From Chaetoderma sp. LZ-2023a (lineage: Eukaryota; Mollusca; Caudofoveata; Chaetodermatida; Chaetodermatidae): a stretch of DNA of 64,000 nt. The notes under the pieces were generated by a model. The model had not been told where the DNA came from. It saw only the letters and a program-made list of their open reading frames with translations, and searched no databases. Below, one piece after another: positions 24,141 to 35,289 of the stretch (positions are counted from its first letter, which is position 1; each line of letters starts with the position of its first letter). The DNA is taken from the NCBI GenBank assembly GCA_034401795.1, contig CM067367.1, positions 81,146,079 through 81,210,078 on the forward strand, read 5' to 3'. A program made the position numbers and the translations under genes.

Positions 24141-26435
24141 GATGGGCGCGGAATAGCTCAAACTGGAAATGTCAATTATGCTGTTAAGTTAATGAGAACT
24201 AAAACTGTGTGATTTGTAATAAATTTAACTCTTTAATCACAATGCGAGCTGTGATCTGGTTTTCTGAACGTCGGGAAGCTTGACGGCATCTACGGCGTTT
24301 GCAATGAAAGTCTGAATATCCAGAATACTAAATTTCGGTCTTTTTTAGCAAATCGGGTGACCACCTGTGTTTTGATTGGCTATGGTTTTATAATAATCGA
24401 CGACTGTCCGTATGGCCAGCATCCATTTTTGTCCAGGACGGAGCTATATGCGAGTAAGTGCCGTAGAACAAATAATCTGGTGACTACAAGTTTTTTTTTA
24501 TGACACATCGTGTAGCACCTACACAGTATTGGGTATTTCAATATGGTAATGATTAGAACGTAATTGATTCAGACTCTTGAGGTTTAGCTTCTAATTTCGC
24601 AGCCCATCAGAGGGCGTATGCTTAAAAAATACACACTGTTTAGTGTGAACACGTACTAGTGTTGTACCTGCCATCTGCGTCTGGTTCCTGGCAAATTTGT
24701 GATGACTTTAGTACTATCTCTGTTTGCTTGATTTCTAACCATTTGGTATGCACGTTTCCATATCGCACCAGCGCGCTTGCTTTTTTATATACATACCTTC
24801 AGTTGAGTGAAGGTGCGCACAGGACCGGCGTGGACGTGCGACTTTATCATTTCGTTTCTTTTTGACACATTTCTCACTGATCCCTCCACCTATTACTGCA
24901 GCTGCCAGCGCACGTGCGCACCGCAGCGTGTGCTTGTGCACACACCTTCTGTGGGATGCATTCGCCCACCGAACAGGTGAGCCAAAAGTTTTGAGTCCAT
25001 GATAGCTGGGTCGGATCTTAAATGTAACCGTATGCGCGAAGTAAGGGGATGAGTGGTTGATTTTTAAACTAATAATAATAGCGTAATGGTTTATAATTAA
25101 TACGGGTTTTACACCTCTGTTAACAAACGTATGTGTTCTTATTCTAAGGTCTGTGTGTGTGTGTGTAGCTTGGTCCTCTCTCTTTCTCTCTCTTTCCTCT
25201 ACTTTCTCACATCTTCAAATGATTGTGCTGGAAGAATGTGTTGCAATTTTTTGGCATTGGATGAAATGGTATCCCCTTGTCTGACACGCTACACTTTTGA
25301 ATTCCTGTAGAATCATTTATATCTGGACATTAGTTGGCACCGTCTTGAGACATTGTATTAGGGTCCACTTTTTGAGACGTGAACCCATGGGTCGATCCCC
25401 ATTCTCTGTTAGTGAGAAGGAAGTGTCAGGATGTTAATTTTGAATATCGTTTTGTACTTTGTACACTTGTATTCAATTGTCTCCATATCGATTGAGATGT
25501 TGATGGATGCTGAGAGCCATTTCTTTTTTAGGTGTGGCTATTTTCCGCACGTCCTGAAGATGATCTCCTGTAATCTCCTTGTCAAATTATTGGAACACGT
25601 TGCGATACTAAAATTATGACACTATGTGGTGATGTTGCTAAGGAGGTGCTTTTGACACAATCACCATAATGGAAAGGGGGATGTTCCGTTGAATAATTGC
25701 TCTTAATTACAACGTGGAGCGGGAGACTTAATTCTGGCAATCTCACCCCGCCTGGTTAATGTCAAGAGGAATCATGCAATTTGTTTGATGGATACAGCGG
25801 CTTTCCTTAGCCTGTCTCCGTATCGTGAAGGTTGCATTATCTGGGTCTGCTGTCAAAACCTGGATGGTATGAAACCGTACATTGCTTTTCATGTATTTTC
25901 AGTCATGAACTATCGAGACCAAAGTGTGTCAAACGTATGTGTTGTTTCCAAGCTTGTTATAGAGCATATTTTTTCTTGTATTCTGACCTTGAACGCGCAT
26001 TTTTCTCTTCTATATATTTTTACGGCGTTCACTTTTGTTCAGATGAAAAAAATTGTACCTGGCAGAAACCGACTATCATTTCGCTCTAACTTAGCTTATA
26101 ATAGTTACTAACATTTCAAAACCAGCGTGTTTGGTCCATGACTTGAGAAACGTTGCATTTGCATTTTGTGCATGCTGGCGGTTTCTGAGTGTGTTAGGTT
26201 AGTTTTAATTATGTCCTTATACGCTTGCAGATGAATCGTGTCCATACATTATGTCCAAACGCCATACCAGCTAAGAGGGTAGAGTACACTACGATGACCC
26301 CCCCCCCCTCCAAAACTTATCAGCGACACTGACACTCACATGTTATACAAAAGGCTCTCGGGGAGCAATATAAGCTGCCTGTCACAAAACGTTTCGGGCA
26401 GCCCGAGCAGTGAGATTTACTGATTACGCACCACC
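24141..26435. other. Intergenic, no gene recognised
   Basis: 2.3 kb without a supported gene. A 108-codon frame at 25,785-26,111 has a hydrophobic middle but no family resemblance and no splice-site pattern I can defend. A short GT/CT tract lies at 25,155-25,200 and a C run at 26,298. Confidence 0.5.
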
Positions 26436-26439
26436 ACAC

Positions 26440-27310
26440 ACAACTCTGAGTGACACTTTGTCTGGATTGCCGAGAAAAAAGCAGACGCAATTCGAGAATC
26501 GTTCACGAGCAGTTTACTAACCAAGATGATGAGCCCTTGCACCCATTTCCAGGAGACTCAAAGCCATCACTAGCGCTAACAATAAAACGGCAGAACTGGG
26601 AAGGCACTCAAAGCTCTGAAAATAGACGTGTATCCTGATCTGATTGCAAGAGCAATGAGCTATTCAAATACGCAAGTGAAATTATTTCAAAACCGATCAC
26701 GCAGCTATTCATGTCAGCTTGTCGGTGATACCTTCCCATCGATACTATAGGCCGAGGCACCATTATCCCGCTACACAAACCCAAGAAACGACCCACCCAC
26801 ACCCCGCCGCCAGTCAATGTGCAGCTCAGTATGCTTCTAAACAAAATACGGGAAATCGTACCCAATGTTACTCTACAGCGCATCCAGGTCAATATCGATG
26901 ACTTCCTTAGTGCACGTCAAAGTGGTTTTAAAACTGGTCGGATCTGTACGGACAGTGCATTGGACCAATGTATGCTTGTGTATTTAATCAAGTAAAACAC
27001 TGGGATTTCCACAAAAAGGGCCTCAACATGTCACGAGCCCTCGACACAGGTAAACACACACATGCCCTAGATGTCCTACACCAGGCCAGTTGCAATGGAG
27101 ATGAGCTGCGACTAGTGAGACTACTACTTACAGACACCAAGTTGAGGCTACGAGTCAAGCCATTGCGGCCTGCAGAACGTGAGACATCAATCGGGTCCCC
27201 AGAGGGAAATGGCCAATCCGCATTTCACCTGTTACAGTGCTGCAGCAATGAAATCTGTGTGGGAAAATACTACAAGACTAAACCCCACAGTCCATACTGG
27301 GCATGCCGAT
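26440..27310 (+). pseudogene. LINE reverse transcriptase remnant (lineage shared with 33.2 and 57.6 kb)
   Basis: Pieces in order: a region resembling the linker before RT (26,450-26,640); LFKYASEIISKPITQLF near 26,655; IGRGTIIPLHKPKK near 26,750; MLLNKIREIVPNVTLQRI near 26,830; FLSARQSGFKTGRICTDSAL near 26,905-26,965, which matches the 'QSGFR.GRS..D' box of LINE RTs; and finally a segment ending in RLVRLLLTDTKLRLRVK...ETSIGSPEGN, where GSPEGN sits in the position of the G.PQGD box. The reading frame shifts several times. The YADD region is missing here but present in the 57.6-kb copy. Confidence 0.72.
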
Positions 27311-27891
27311 AGAGATTGAGTATGTGGACGTTGTGAATGTCACATAAAGCAACCCATTTAACTAAGTACTTCCAATAGTTACAAGCCATCTAAAATGGAG
27401 AATCTCCTTACGAATAAATCCAAAATGCAGATCACCCACAAATACCTATCGACACAGTATGGAATTAAAGTAAATGGCAATCTGCGGAGAGCCATTAGGG
27501 GGTGGAGGGGTGGGGTGGAGTGGGGGGGGGAGAAAACTCCTGGACTCACTGCTCTGCAGCACTGCTGATATCGCTTCACGCTGCATCATGGGGCACATAG
27601 CTTTCAATTTCGTCGGTAAGCTACGGTTTCGTAGATCAAAGATTTCATTGCCAACGCCTACGTTCATACAACTCAGCCTGTTGTATAACTGTAACAGCTG
27701 GTGAGATCCAAATGCAACTCTAGACAAACCTGATGCCTGACACCTAAGGGTGGGCATTTGGAGCAATACCAGTATACGTGTATTGCCATTCTCCTGCAAA
27801 AATGTAGAAGGCTAATATGTTATCTATTTAGCCTATTAGTAAATGTAGAGGGTGTGATGTGGTGGTCTGGAAAATAAAATAACAATTTATT
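27311..27891. other. Intergenic, no gene recognised
   Basis: No coding evidence. A purine/G-rich patch lies near 27,500-27,532. Confidence 0.5.
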
Positions 27892-27905
27892 AACACACAC
27901 ACACA

Positions 27906-27936
<31 letters not shown>

Positions 27937-28064
27937 GCGCGCACACACGCACGCACGCACGCACGCACGCACGCATGCACGTACGCACGCACACACGCGC
28001 ACATGTACACACACGCACAGAACACACACGCGACCACGCACGCACGCACGCACGCACACACACA
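27892..28064. repeat. (CA)n and (GCAC)n microsatellite
   Basis: Compound CA/ACGC repeat with CGCG and ATG interruptions. Cys-Val-Arg-Ala type open frames over it are artefacts. Confidence 0.93.
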
Positions 28065-28689
28065 GTGTCAACAGCGCATCAAAGCGCTCAAAGTACTACT
28101 CATTCTGATTAACCGAATATAAAATATTAAATTATGTTTGGGCCCCGTTAATGCAGATCAAAAAAGACTATTTTGTAAAATTATCACTGGATTTTACAAA
28201 AAGAGCATTTTGATGTCACTCAAATGGATATTAGATCATGTTTATAGTCCAGGAGCTAAAGCTAGGTCAGAATCGTGACGTAGCACACCCAGTATTCGGA
28301 AGGTCTGACACTTGCTGTGGCTTGGGGGACATGTCCCACACATTTTAAGCCCTGTTGTACACACAAATTGTGGTAGCACTAATTAGTTATCCTGATTTCT
28401 TTGCATAGGGGGTCTAGGCTGTGGCTGTATCCACAGTGCACAACGATATAAGCATGATCGTGTCATAACTCAAAGTAATATCGTATTAGATTCACCATAT
28501 ATGATATTTAGACGGATATCGACGTAACATATATCCAACATACATTTTGCATGCATATACCAAAGGCGAGGGTGAAATGTGAAGGTTATATTTTATGTAT
28601 GTATACTAACTCCATCATAGAATCTGTATATCCAGCTGTACCACTGTTGACAAAGCACCCAGGTAATGGTGGTTGGAATGAGACAGATG

Positions 28690-31572
28690 GATGTGGTGGT
28701 AATCGGTGCGGAAAAACAAATTAAAATGACACCTCACATCGCTCTCATTGTCATTGCCATATATGTCAAGGGAAAGGAGATACAGTGGCGATATAAAGAA
28801 GAGTTTAGTGACACTGATCAGACTGCGGGGGAGTCCACATTGCGCTAAACTACTTAGCTGTTATTGGAAAGATGTGTGATGACTCTGGCTTAGAAGATCT
28901 CCTCATAGAGGCCAACACATATGGTAGCATCACGGCTGCTACTCCACTTAAAGGGAAGTCATATAATCGAGGAGTGAGGGCTCACAAATTGGTTCTCCAA
29001 GCGCTGCTGCGATTACAATGGCAGTCTTTTTCCAAATGGGTTCAACAAAATGGACAACATGAAGACCACATTACTCCAACAAATTTGGAGAGTCTGAATG
29101 AGAAAATTAAGATGTGCCGAAGCAGCATTGACGACTTAGACGCACTGCAAGAAAATTTCAAAGAGGTGTGTATGTACGTGAATAAATTGCAACAGCTGTT
29201 CAAATCCTTTAAAGTTGAGTCATGCTCGAAATCACACCTGTTCGCATTTTGGAACTCATATATTCATATGGTAGAGCTGCTGCTTGGATTCATAAGAGCT
29301 GAGAGAACTGGAGATTGGCAGGCACACCTATCTGCTACTGCTGCTATGGCGCCATATTTCTACAGCATGGACAGAACCAATTATGCAAGATGGCTGCCAA
29401 TATATCTTGCGGACATGAAGATGCTTCCAAGTACACATCCCCATGTACATGAACAATTCTTGAATGGAAATCATTCCGTAAGTCGCTCACACCATCCATT
29501 CAATCAAGTGTGGACAGATATGGCCTTAGAGCAATCGATTAATTTGGATTCCAAAAAGCGAGGTGGTATTCTTGGAATAACACAAAGGCCAGGAGCTCTG
29601 GAGAGCTGGTTTTTAAGCAGGCCACGAGAGGGCAGCCATAACAACGGTCACAAAGCAAATGTGTGGGTTACAAGATAGTCACATGTTTGGAGTACATAAG
29701 GAAATGGGGACTAATCGAATGAACAGGGATGAAACCGATGTGCAGAAGATACTTTCGATGTTCTCATCAGATATAATGACCAATCCCTTTAATATTGCGG
29801 AAAACGACGACAGCGAGTGTCTTCCGCTTGTAAACATTGCAACTGGCGTGGTATTGCCTAGTGAAATCGCCAAGAGACTTGTTTCCGCCTGTGACATTGG
29901 TAAGGAGATTATGGACAATTTTGTTCAGGAGCGGCTGGACACTAACACGAGAAGCTTTTGGGACACGTTGCCACACTTAAAACTTAAAACATTTGCCAGC
30001 CTAGCACAGAAGAAAAAACTCAAAACAAATGATGAAAAAATTCACAATGTGAGATCTGACCGCGAACTATTTGGTCGATTAATTATTGCCGCAAGGTCCA
30101 GAGATGTTGATTTAAAACTAGTGATGACGTATGAACTGTCTGCTGTTCCACTATCATTGTCACATACGGATGGGACTCTAAGAAAGAATGTGAAAAGTGT
30201 TTTGTTAAGTGAACTAGAAAAGGAAGTAAATGTTGATGGACGGCTTCCACCTGTTGACAAGTCAGGCGCAACAGCTTATGTAGTAGATGGCATGGCAATT
30301 GTGCAAATGGTTAAAACTGGAGGTGCGTCTACATTTGGAGAATTGGCTGATAACTACTGGCACATCTTTACAGTTCCACTGAATCAAGAAGACTGCAACA
30401 GAGTAGATATAGTTTTTGACAGATATGATAGACTGGAATCTCTCAAAGCGGAAGAGCGGCTAAAACTTGGGTCATCAACAGCATTGGAAGCACAGATTGC
30501 TGGAGAAAATACTCCCGTTCCAAAGCAATGGGCCAAGTACATCAGCAATCCAAGCAACAAAAGTAACCTGGTTGCATTTCTCAGCAAGCGGTGGTGTGAT
30601 ACTGGTCCAAATATGCTATCTGCCAACAATTGCGTCATTCTTGCTGGTGGCTTTAACGATGGAATGGATGTTGTTGTCATTTCAGCGAACAATTCGTCAT
30701 ATTTGGAAGAACTTCGATCAGATCACGAGGAAGCATATACGCGTATGATGTTGCACGCGCTACACGCTTCAAAAGACCACACGCGTGTTGTTATACAGTC
30801 TCCTGATACAGACGTGGCAGTACTTACTATATATACGTATCGTTCGCTTCACTGTTCTGAACTATGGTTCCGTACCGGCACAAAGGACAAATTCCGATAC
30901 ATACCAATACATACAGTTGCTCAAGTACTGGGCCCAGCTATCTGTCTGTCTTTGCCTGGGTTTCATTCTCTTACAGGTTGTGATAGCACTAGTGCATTAT
31001 TTGGAGTCGCCAAAAGAAAATCATTCAATCTCTTAAAGTAATCTGAATGTCATCAGCTTAGCTTAGCCCAACTCGGCGAACATGTTGACTTATCACCGAA
31101 TACTGCAATTCTATGTGAGAAATTTGTCTGTGAGTTGTATACCACCAGGGATGTGGGAAAGACAGCTGATGAAACCCGTTATTGGCTCTTTTGTCAAAAG
31201 AGACAAAGAAATGAAAATCTTCCACCTACATCGAATAGTCTAAAGCATCACACCGAAAGGGCCAATTTTCAAGCTCTTGTTTGGAGACGTTCATTGCAAG
31301 CTGTTCAGAATCTTCCATCTCCAAATGGACATGGCTGGAGTATAGTGGATGGTCTACTCAAGCCTGTTCTAATGTCAAAGGATCCTGCTCCATTTGGATT
31401 AATTGAACTCACATCATGTAGATGTCAAAAGTCTGCCTGCAAAAGAACAGATCTCAGTCAATGCAAGTCTAACAATCTACTCTGCACTGAAGCATGCCTT
31501 TGTATGGGAGGTGAAATGTGTGACAATGTTCAGCATACAATTGTCGAAGATGACTCTGACACGGATGAGTAA
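28690..31572 (+). pseudogene. PIN-like/CXC-domain multicopy gene, decayed
   Basis: An intronless frame of about 2.9 kb belongs to a very abundant invertebrate and fish family of large uncharacterised proteins, presumed to come from a mobile element (family recalled, function unknown). Parts in order: a degraded start (GKEIQWRYKEEFSD, about 28,770); GVHIALNYLAVIGK (28,827-28,870) leading into a 268-codon segment with KYARW-like NYARWLPIYLADMKM and LEQSINLDSKKRGG; then a 460-codon segment in another frame. This second segment has HEEAYTRMMLHAL (30,727-30,765), VVIQSPDTDVAVL (30,787-30,825) and LTGCDSTSALFG (30,970-31,005), the acidic motifs that suggest a PIN/FEN-like nuclease fold. After a TAA at 31,039 the same frame continues to a Cys-rich CXC-type end (CRCQKSACKRTDLSQC...CTEACLC, 31,408-31,508) and an acidic tail DDSDTDE. 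Breaks: a shift near 28,825, a shift near 29,640-29,680 and the TAA. Confidence 0.85.
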
Positions 31573-33105
31573 CATTCTCTCATTTGCTCACGTGATAAAT
31601 ATGTCCTGCCAGCTTGTGTAGACATGCACTGCATGTCAGTTAAAAGTTTAATTATGAAACATGTAGAAAACATGGGCATTGTTGTAGCTAAGGTATTGCT
31701 AGTCACAAGAAGACCTAAGTGCCCCAATATGTACAAAGCAACATACGGGTGTCTTAAACGAGGTTGATTATGTATAAATCTGCGATATACGATCACTCGT
31801 TTCCATTTTGGTTAAGATTGTATTGATATAACATGCGCTTAAGTTTGTGAAGAATTTACCATTGTGAAAATTGTCTGAAAACTACATTCAACACCTATTG
31901 TAAATGGGCTTCTCACGGGTTAGTGATACCACAATTTTCTTGTACAACACGGCTCAGAATATACCCAAAACATCGGTCTAGCATAACATAGAGACAAACC
32001 TTCTTAATACTGGGTGTGCTACGAAACCATTCTTCTAGACCCCTTTTGAAAATTGGCTCCCGGACTATTAGACTTGTTTTAGCATTAAAAAGAAAATGAA
32101 AATCCGACTTTTGCTTGATTAAAGTCCATTTGCATGCACAGCGAAAACTATTTTTAAGCATTAGCACTGGAATCACTGGCTGGGTTACCGAGGCACTCAT
32201 TGCATATGTGCATTTACAAAACTAATCTTCTCTTTGCCCACAAATGGAAATTCGTATAAAGACCATTGCATTTGCCGATGTGGCCGGCCTGGGCATAATA
32301 GGGTTAATTTGACACACGTTTGTGCAACTTGAATGTCAAGATTGGCTAATAGAACAACGAAATATGGCATTACTGGATGTCCATTAGCGGGCAAAGACAA
32401 GACAACATTTTTTTAAAATTTACCACTGGAATGACTGGCTAGCTCGGTGAGTCAGTCAGTGCCACAATAGTCTTCTCCCGTCATGCACATAGTGACATAT
32501 TCCTTAAGGCGACTATAACTATAGAAACCGTTTGACCGGATTAGCTATTAATAACTTGATCAAATGCTGGTGGCGGTCAGTCCACTGTGAGCTTAGATAA
32601 GTCCCGCGCGTTACGACAGCCATAGCACCTGATAATCTGTGTTGATAAGATCGTGCTTGAACAGTAATTCACACCTATGTGTTCTAAAAATGGGCGGGTG
32701 GGGATGGGGTTGTTGGTTGTTGAAAGGAATACTGACGTCGATGCTACGTGCGGTTAAGTAGCTAACCCATGTGACTCTCAAAGTTATTCAAGGTTTAAAT
32801 TTTCTCATAAAAATTCCCAATGAGCAGACTAAGAGATGGTTGTTTTTAAATAATTACCATTACAATGACTGGCAGTGGTGACATTTAAAAACAAAACCGG
32901 ACTCATCTTGGTATGAAAATTGGCACTTCGCCAGACCACTGTAGGAGCCATGTGTTGGCAGACTTGGGTGTTAAAGCATTAATTCGGAAATCGGACAGCA
33001 GTGACAGATAGAGAGCGTGGCGGTAAATTCGGAGAAATTATTTGTCAAAAAATATATCATTGTCTTTGAGGGGTGTCCTACATATTTCACATACATATGT
33101 ATATT
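31573..33105. repeat. Family B fragments in intergenic DNA
   Basis: Family B-like cores or halves lie at 32,145-32,222 (taagcattagcactggaatc...), 32,405-32,470 (aaaatttaccactggaatga) and 32,840-32,892. No gene is supported; the minus-strand frames at 31,530, 31,913 and 32,197 have no motif. Confidence 0.6.
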
Positions 33106-33109
33106 GTAT

Positions 33110-33230
33110 AAATCTTTCCCGTGTACAGCTTTATGATTTTTGTAACCGTGTACACGTCACCTGAACGTGTACGCGTGTACACGTGCCCAAACGTGTATAC
33201 GTGTACACGTCTAGACGTTCCCATCCCTGC
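33110..33230. mobile_element. Possible hAT-like terminal region
   Basis: A palindrome-rich stretch of acgtgtacacg words (33,140-33,212) ends in gacgttcccatccctgcaa. Read on the minus strand this begins cagggatgggaacg, a typical hAT-type terminal inverted repeat. The partner end was not found upstream, so this is a solo end at best. Confidence 0.4.
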
Positions 33231-33580
33231 AATGCCACCGCAAATACAACCGCACCATCGCTAGACACCGATGGCCGGAGAGCATAATTTCCAATGATGC
33301 ACTATGCAAGATGTGTAATACATCACCGCTCTCTGTAAAAGTCGCCCAGTAAAGATGATCCATGCTTGGCCATGTGCTAATGATGCCAGAAGACACACCA
33401 GTACAGAGCGCCTTTGAATTCTCCCTACGGGGAGCAAGCAAATACAAAGCCATGAGAGGAAGGCATTGCATAAATATTCTAAGCGTGCTGTGAGGTGACC
33501 TCAAGAAAGCGGTAATCGGTACGTTCAGATCAGCAATAGATCTGAGTAGGCTAATCATTTTGGCGCAGAACAAGTATTAA
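33226..33580 (+). pseudogene. LINE C-terminal fragment
   Basis: One frame reads TIARHRWPESIISNDALCKM, then CNTSPLSVKVAQ, two stops, SMLGHVLMMPEDTPVQSA, EFSLRGASKYKAMRGRHCIN, ILSVL, a stop, and GDLKKAVIGTF. This matches the C-terminal domain after reverse transcriptase in LINEs of the 26.4/57.6-kb lineage ('RW..LGH.LRMPEDTPAQ.AL...GRRGRHC.NLL..L..DL'). It starts within a few bases of the hAT-like end at 33,225, suggesting the two were joined by insertion or deletion. Confidence 0.72.
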
Positions 33581-34160
33581 TTGCAGCTGCATGGCATTGC
33601 TACGGTTAGAGGCGCGGAATGCAGTAATCATACATTTGGCCCGTAATATAGAGCGATTTAAAGAATATCGACTTAAGAAATGCTGCCATTAATCTGTGAA
33701 CATAAATTGTTGGATGTTGTCATTTCTTCACATAAATGTGATGAGTCACGCACCTGAATTGAGGACATTAGACATGAACGGTTGATGAAGTACCACGTGT
33801 GACATTGCGAGTACATGTTTGGCGCATACTTAATAGCCTCTTTATCCACATCTAGAGTGCATTGTTATCCGAAATGTCAGCTCTGTCATTCTTTAAGTGG
33901 CGCTTTTATTTGTGCTTTCAAACGAATTCAGACGAAGATATCGGCCACTGCCTCAGTGCTTGAGATGGGCTGTTGATATTTCATTAACGAATTGATGGAA
34001 CCATCGTCAAACCAATATGTTGCCCAGACACAAAAGCAAGAAATGAATAAAAAACATAAAACAAGCGGCAGTGCTAAACAAATAGTCAGTCAGCGCAACA
34101 TAGTTGTTGTTGTATGACACGTTATTACACTTGCCCCTAAGGAGAAGAGGGTATTTACGA
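33581..34160. other. Intergenic, no gene recognised
   Basis: Nothing recognisable on either strand. Confidence 0.55.
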
Positions 34161-34161
34161 T

Positions 34162-34274
34162 TGTCTGCCTGTCTGTCTGTTCGGACGGATGCCCGTCCGT
34201 CCGTCCGTCCGTCCGTCCGCCCGCCCGCCCGCCCGCCCGCCCGCCCGTCCGTCCGTCCGTCTGTCTGTCTGTCT
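34162..34274. repeat. (GTCT)n-(GTCC)n-(GCCC)n-(GTCC)n-(GTCT)n microsatellite
   Basis: Tetranucleotide array with a symmetrical order of variants (gtct, gtcc, cgcc, gtcc, gtct), as if substitutions spread inward during expansion. Confidence 0.93.
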
Positions 34275-34460
34275 TTACAATGAAAAAAATGCATTGGCAC
34301 AGGAATTTATTTTAAAATCTCTTTAGCTAAATTTGCCCTATCGAGACCTAATTTAGATTTACTTACAGGGGCCCACTTGAGATTAGTTGGGGTAAAGTGT
34401 ATTGAACAGTAGGTCGCTTCAACAGGTGAAGGCTGGGATTGATCCTACATTAGTGAGAAA

Positions 34461-34474
34461 CTGCACACACGAAC

Positions 34475-34521
<47 letters not shown>

Positions 34522-34559
34522 CACACGCACACGCACACGCACGCACACGCACACGCACA

Positions 34560-34591
<32 letters not shown>

Positions 34592-34742
34592 CACACACAC
34601 GCACACGCACATGCAACCCACACGCACACGTGCACGCACACACACGCGTGCACGCGCACGCGCACACGCGCGTGCACACGCACACGCACACGCACACGCA
34701 CACGCACACGCACACGCACACGCATATGCACACGCACACGCC
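34461..34742. repeat. Compound (CA)n/(CACG)n/(CACACG)n array
   Basis: About 280 bp of CA-rich repeats with cacgca and cgcaca variants. It accounts for four overlapping open frames on both strands, none real. Confidence 0.93.
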
Positions 34743-35289
34743 TGAATGAATGTAAGTCTGCACGCAATAATAGATGCACACAATACTACATGCACGAATG
34801 CGCGCAATAATGCATGGAATAAGGAATCCACTTGAGGACGCTCATAGATCGTGACATCTAAGAAGTCCACTGATGTTCCACTAATAGCCGCTTTTAGCAT
34901 GATGTTTGAATCTTGGTTGTTTAAAGAACATGAGAAGGGAACTATAAAAGCTATTAAGTAGAACCTTATATACTAATAATGCGTTTGTGGACTGAATCCG
35001 GGACAAAAAAATCATGGCAACACTATATATTGGGCTTCTAACCATTGGAAATCACACATTTTGCAGATTTTGGAGATTTTCGGCATCGCGGTCATTTTCC
35101 TCTCCTTCAGAAAGGAATGGGAAGTTTCGATCAATCAGAAAGGAGCACGTGACGTGGCCGATGACACGGCGTGTGTGAGTTGGTGCTCGGCTGAATAAAG
35201 CTACAGCTTTTTGGCTGCTATTTATGTAGTAAATTAGTCCCATATTAAACGACAATCATGCTATTCTGTGGATGTATTTTGTCCTGATT
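34743..35289. other. Intergenic, no gene recognised
   Basis: No supported gene; the short direct words tgcacgcaataat and tgcgcgcaataat at 34,759 and 34,799 are close copies. Confidence 0.5.

Noticed and set aside
25785-26111. 108-codon plus-strand frame with hydrophobic middle
   Set aside because: No family resemblance, no neighbouring exon-like frames and no convincing splice sites; length is possible by chance in AT-rich DNA.
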